Origin: Chloroflexota bacterium
GTDB taxonomy: Bacteria; Chloroflexota; Anaerolineae; Anaerolineales; Anaerolineaceae
Assembly: GCA_021796375.1 (NCBI GenBank)
Contig: JAJYJF010000098.1
Coordinates: 1-7,691 of the forward strand
Reading direction: 5' to 3'
DNA length: 7,691 nt
The position numbers were made by a program, and so were the translations under genes. Positions 4,812 to 7,691 of this stretch are shown here, in pieces. The notes under the pieces are model-generated. The model saw nothing but the letters and a program-made list of their open reading frames with translations. It ran no database searches and was not told where the DNA came from. Numbering within the stretch: the first letter of the stretch is position 1; each line of letters begins with the position of its first letter.

Positions 4812-7664
4812 CTAGGAGTGCCGCGGGATGGATGCCAAAAAGGCCCAGGGGAGGATCAGCCCGCCCAGCATAAAAACCCGGAGGAGCAGTCCCGGGGAAA
4901 GCCGATCGATCTCCAGCAAGCCGGCAAGCGGCGCCCAGTAAACGGAAAGAAGGAAGACCCCCAGCAGTCCGAGCGCAGCGGTCAGAAGGGATAGCTTCCC
5001 CCTCGGCCGCCAGGAAATGCCCTCGCGGGACGCCTGGAGGGCGGCGAACAGCCCGTACCAGACCTGGACCGCCAGCAGCTGAAGCAGGAAAAAGCTGGGG
5101 CTCGCCTGGACCGGGATCAGCCGGATGCTGACGAAAGGAATCACGACGAACCCCAGGGCGTACCAGAGCAGGCGCGCCCCGGTTTCGGGCCGGACCAACG
5201 GCTCGCCGGGATGATAAACCTGCCCGCGCATCACGGAATCAGCCCGGACCAGCAGCGCGAGCGGCAGGCCCAATAGGAGGTCGCAGGTCAGGCTCAGCCA
5301 GACAGCCTGGAGAGGGGTTATCCCGGTTAACCGGCCGGAAAACATCGAGATGGCGAGCAGGGCGGCGAATCCGGCGGCGCGCGGCAGGCTGAACTGCAGG
5401 AAGAGGCGGATTTTCTGGTAGAACCGGCGCGCCTCCTCGATGGCGGACACCAATGCTGAGAAGCTCCCATCCTGGAGCAGCACATCCCCGGCTGGAGCGT
5501 GCAGGGCCGGGCGGTCGTCATTGACCGCGGTCGCACTGGTATCGCCCGCGGCGAGGAGCATGCCGTCGCATTCTTCATCCCCAATCACAGCCACAATGTG
5601 GCCGAGGTTCTGAAGGGACCGGATGATTTCCATCCTCTGGCGCGGGGCGGCCCGAGTGTAGATGGAGGTTCTGTCGACGGCAGCCTCCAGGCCGCTGCCG
5701 GAGAGGTGCTCCAGCTCGGACCCGGCGAGCACGTGCGGTTCCCGGCTGGCGGAAATTCGCAGCCTGCGGGCCATCTCCCTGGCATCCGCGCGAGACCCGG
5801 CGGCGAACAGGATCGGGCGAATGCCCGCCTTCCGGCAGGCGACGACGGCTCGGGCGGCGTCCGGCCGGGGAGGTTCGTGGGCCCCAACGACCCCCACAAA
5901 AATCAAATTGCGCTCAAACTCGTAGCTCGCCCCGGTATCCCGCAGGGTGTCGTCCGGCGAAAATGGCAGATCGTGGGCGCGGAAAGGGGAGCCGTTCTCG
6001 AAAAGGGCGTAATCTTCGGCCAGGGCGGGAAGGCGGTCCAGTAGGCGGAAGGCAATCCCCACCACCCGGTTTTCGCCCCTGGCCAGCTGGTCGGCGGCGG
6101 CCAGGCACTGCGCCGCGCGCTCGCCAGTGAGGGGCAGGATGTGTCCGGCCGCCCAGATCCGGTCGCTGGCAGCCAGAAGGCTGCGCGGATCGCCCGTCGC
6201 TACGATGAAAAACGGAGATTTACGGCTCAGCAGGCTGGCGAGCGGCAGCTCGGCGGGATTCACATGCGGGGTAAGGCGGACATCATGGAGCGAGCTCTGC
6301 CGCTTGCGGTCTGTGGTGTAGGGCGCTTCCAGCAGCCTCGGGTACAGGCGGTCGAGGCGGGATTTCGAGAGGCCGATCTGGGCCGCTGCGGCTACCACCA
6401 CCCCTTCCGCCGGGTCGCCCGCGGCCAGCGATTCGCCGGGCTGGCTGTCCACGCGCTGCAGCGCGGCATGGCTTGCCAGGGACCCGAGGGTCAGAAGCAG
6501 GCTGTGCGCGGGCCAGGGCCGCTCCGGCGCCTCCTGACCTTCCACCAGGACCGGCCGGCCTTTTCTTAAGGGCTGGTGCAGCTGCTGCCGCTTGCCATCC
6601 GCGTCGACGATGGTCACCGTCGCAAAAGTTTCCGTCAACGGGCCGGACTGATCCGTGCAGATGTCGGTGACAAATCCCAGGGTTTCAAGGGCTCTTCCGT
6701 CCCGGACGACCACCCCGCGGCGCTGAAGCGGTCGCCTGGCCGCCCGCGCGAGGACCGCGGCGACCACCGGCAGGCTGGCCGGGACCAGCGCGGCCGCCAC
6801 GGCAGACCAGCTGTGCAGGATTCCAACCGGGTTTTCGGCGTGCAGGGATCCGATCCCCAGGTCGACAGCAAAGAACCCAAGCATGACGGCGGCGATCAGG
6901 TTGCGCAGATCGTCCAGCCGGAGGCGCAGGGGAGTCTTCCGGGTCCCGTCCGATTGGCTCTGGGCGACCATCTTGCCGAGCTCCGTCTGGCGGCCGGTAT
7001 GGATGACGACGGCTTCCCCCCGGCCGTGGATCACGGTCGTGCCGTAAAATACCAGGTTATAGTTCTCATGCAGCGCGGGGTCGGTTTTTCTCAGCGGCTG
7101 GGGGACTTTATCGGCCGGGAGCGGCTCTCCGGTCAGCTTTTTTTCTTCCACCCTGAGATTGGCGGAAGCGATCAGCCGGGCATCGGCCGGCACAATGTCG
7201 CCGGCATTGAGCTGGATCACATCCCCGGGCACAAGTCCAGCCGGATCGAGGATCCGCACGCGGCTGCTGCGCCGGGCGCGGGCGAACCGTGGGATCGAGA
7301 AGGATGCGGATTCTTTTTTCCTGCTCTGCTGGACGGCCTGGACCAGCCCCGGGATAACGTTCAGGCAGGCGGCAAGCAGAAGCACCAGACCTTCCAGGAT
7401 GCGGTGCAGCGCCAGGGAAGTGAACGATGCCGCCGCGATCAGGATCACCAGCGGGTTGGCCACCTGGCTCGCGACCGCGGCCCCCCAGCCGGTTTTCCTG
7501 GGGGGCAAAACCTGGTTCTCCCCGAACCGGGCGCGGCGCTGGCGCGCCTCCAAGTCCGTCAGCCCGGCCTCGGGAGAAACCTGCAGCAGATCGCACACCT
7601 CGAGGTGGTTGAGCGCATGCCAGGCGATCGTTTCCGAGGATCCTGCGTCCCGCGGGTTTTCCAT
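4812..7664 (-). CDS. Degenerate P2-type cation P-type ATPase homologue (probable pseudo-pump)
   Basis: This 950-residue protein has the full layout of Ca2+/Na+,K+-type P-type ATPases. An N-terminal cation-ATPase domain starts at WHALNHLEV (15-23). Helices lie near 69-86, 90-110, 253-274, 283-307, 753-776, 783-806, 832-850, 857-878, 890-909 and 928-946. The A domain keeps LTGEP (T178-G179-E180). The phosphorylation loop reads CTDQSGPLTE (336-345): D338 is kept but DKTGT has become DQSGP. PEGLP of TM4 reads PASLP (295-299); the TGD loop reads AAGS (621-624); DPPR reads EPPR (597-600); SPxxK reads APRQR (673-677); GDGxND reads GDEECD (695-700), with D696 and D700 kept; the KGAPE lysine near 489 is absent; TM6 reads WLSLTCD (789-795), only D795 matching. 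ATP-driven transport therefore looks impaired or altered, although the frame is uninterrupted. The ATG at 7664 precedes the conserved domain; the frame stays open to the window edge and no strong Shine-Dalgarno is seen. It faces the operon tail to tail. Confidence 0.85.
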   Translation of the reverse strand: MENPRDAGSSETIAWHALNHLEVCDLLQVSPEAGLTDLEARQRRARFGENQVLPPRKTGWGAAVASQVANPLVILIAAASFTSLALHRILEGLVLLLAACLNVIPGLVQAVQQSRKKESASFSIPRFARARRSSRVRILDPAGLVPGDVIQLNAGDIVPADARLIASANLRVEEKKLTGEPLPADKVPQPLRKTDPALHENYNLVFYGTTVIHGRGEAVVIHTGRQTELGKMVAQSQSDGTRKTPLRLRLDDLRNLIAAVMLGFFAVDLGIGSLHAENPVGILHSWSAVAAALVPASLPVVAAVLARAARRPLQRRGVVVRDGRALETLGFVTDICTDQSGPLTETFATVTIVDADGKRQQLHQPLRKGRPVLVEGQEAPERPWPAHSLLLTLGSLASHAALQRVDSQPGESLAAGDPAEGVVVAAAAQIGLSKSRLDRLYPRLLEAPYTTDRKRQSSLHDVRLTPHVNPAELPLASLLSRKSPFFIVATGDPRSLLAASDRIWAAGHILPLTGERAAQCLAAADQLARGENRVVGIAFRLLDRLPALAEDYALFENGSPFRAHDLPFSPDDTLRDTGASYEFERNLIFVGVVGAHEPPRPDAARAVVACRKAGIRPILFAAGSRADAREMARRLRISASREPHVLAGSELEHLSGSGLEAAVDRTSIYTRAAPRQRMEIIRSLQNLGHIVAVIGDEECDGMLLAAGDTSATAVNDDRPALHAPAGDVLLQDGSFSALVSAIEEARRFYQKIRLFLQFSLPRAAGFAALLAISMFSGRLTGITPLQAVWLSLTCDLLLGLPLALLVRADSVMRGQVYHPGEPLVRPETGARLLWYALGFVVIPFVSIRLIPVQASPSFFLLQLLAVQVWYGLFAALQASREGISWRPRGKLSLLTAALGLLGVFLLSVYWAPLAGLLEIDRLSPGLLLRVFMLGGLILPWAFLASIPRHS
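7480..7506 (-). other. Perfect 9-bp inverted repeat early in the ATPase-like gene
   Basis: On the + strand GCCCCCCAG (7480-7488) and CTGGGGGGC (7498-7506) are separated by 9 nt, so the ATPase-like mRNA could form a stable hairpin at about codons 53-62. It is not followed by a T-run on the minus strand, so it is not a terminator. It may be chance in GC-rich code. Confidence 0.3.
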
Positions 7665-7691
7665 CGGCGAACCCAGCCTGCTCAGGCGGAT

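Noticed and set aside
5499..6044. Plus-strand open frames of 181 and 142 codons (the second at 6141-6569) opposite the ATPase-like gene
   Set aside because: They are antisense to a full-length gene with clear domain order and have no domain of their own.
4812..7664. Calling the ATPase-like gene a pseudogene
   Set aside because: There is no stop or frameshift over 950 codons, the helices and domain order are intact, and D338, TGE, D696 and D700 are kept; loss of motifs alone does not show decay.
1..7691. tRNA, rRNA, CRISPR array, insertion sequence, phage attachment site or replication origin
   Set aside because: I saw no clover-leaf pattern, spaced direct repeats, transposase motif, flanking inverted repeats or AT-rich iterons anywhere in the window.

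Overview
The window is GC-rich (about 60% or a little more by eye), densely coding bacterial DNA. It holds five protein genes and no RNA gene, insertion sequence or CRISPR array that I can see. No gene is a firm taxonomic marker. A GT39-type membrane glycosyltransferase next to exported proteins anchored by a single C-terminal membrane helix fits a high-GC environmental bacterium. My weak guess is Chloroflexota or a similar monoderm lineage, and this is inference only.

Left part (positions 2-4747, + strand): four tightly packed genes that look like one operon. They are (1) the C-terminal part of a GT39/ArnT-like polyprenyl-phosphate-sugar glycosyltransferase, cut by the window edge; (2) a phosphoesterase of the phospholipase C / acid phosphatase AcpA family; (3) an Ig-like-domain surface protein; and (4) a GH99/GH71-like glycoside hydrolase. 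Two junctions overlap by 4 bp (ATGA), and the third is a 14-bp gap with a Shine-Dalgarno sequence. Genes 2, 3 and 4 share one layout: N-terminal export signal, extracytoplasmic domain, one C-terminal transmembrane helix, short cytoplasmic tail. Together with the membrane glycosyltransferase they suggest a module acting on a cell-surface glycan, phosphoglycan or lipid, with transfer, phosphoester cleavage, an adhesive or scaffold part, and glycan trimming. The substrate cannot be read from the sequence.

Right part (7664 down to 4812, - strand): one convergent 950-residue gene with the complete layout of a P2-type cation-pumping P-type ATPase (N-terminal cation-ATPase domain, 10 helices, A, N and P domains). 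Nearly every signature motif is altered. DKTGT reads DQSGP, PEGLP reads PASLP, the TGD loop reads AAGS, the KGAPE-type lysine is gone, SPxxK reads APRQR, GDGxND reads GDEECD, and the TM5 and TM6 ion ligands are mostly lost. The phosphorylatable Asp, the TGE loop and both hinge aspartates remain. The frame is intact over 950 codons, so this looks like a maintained pseudo-pump or a strongly divergent, repurposed P-type ATPase rather than a decaying pseudogene. It is the most interesting item in the window.

The two blocks meet tail to tail across 64 bp (4748-4811) with only weak terminator-like structure.
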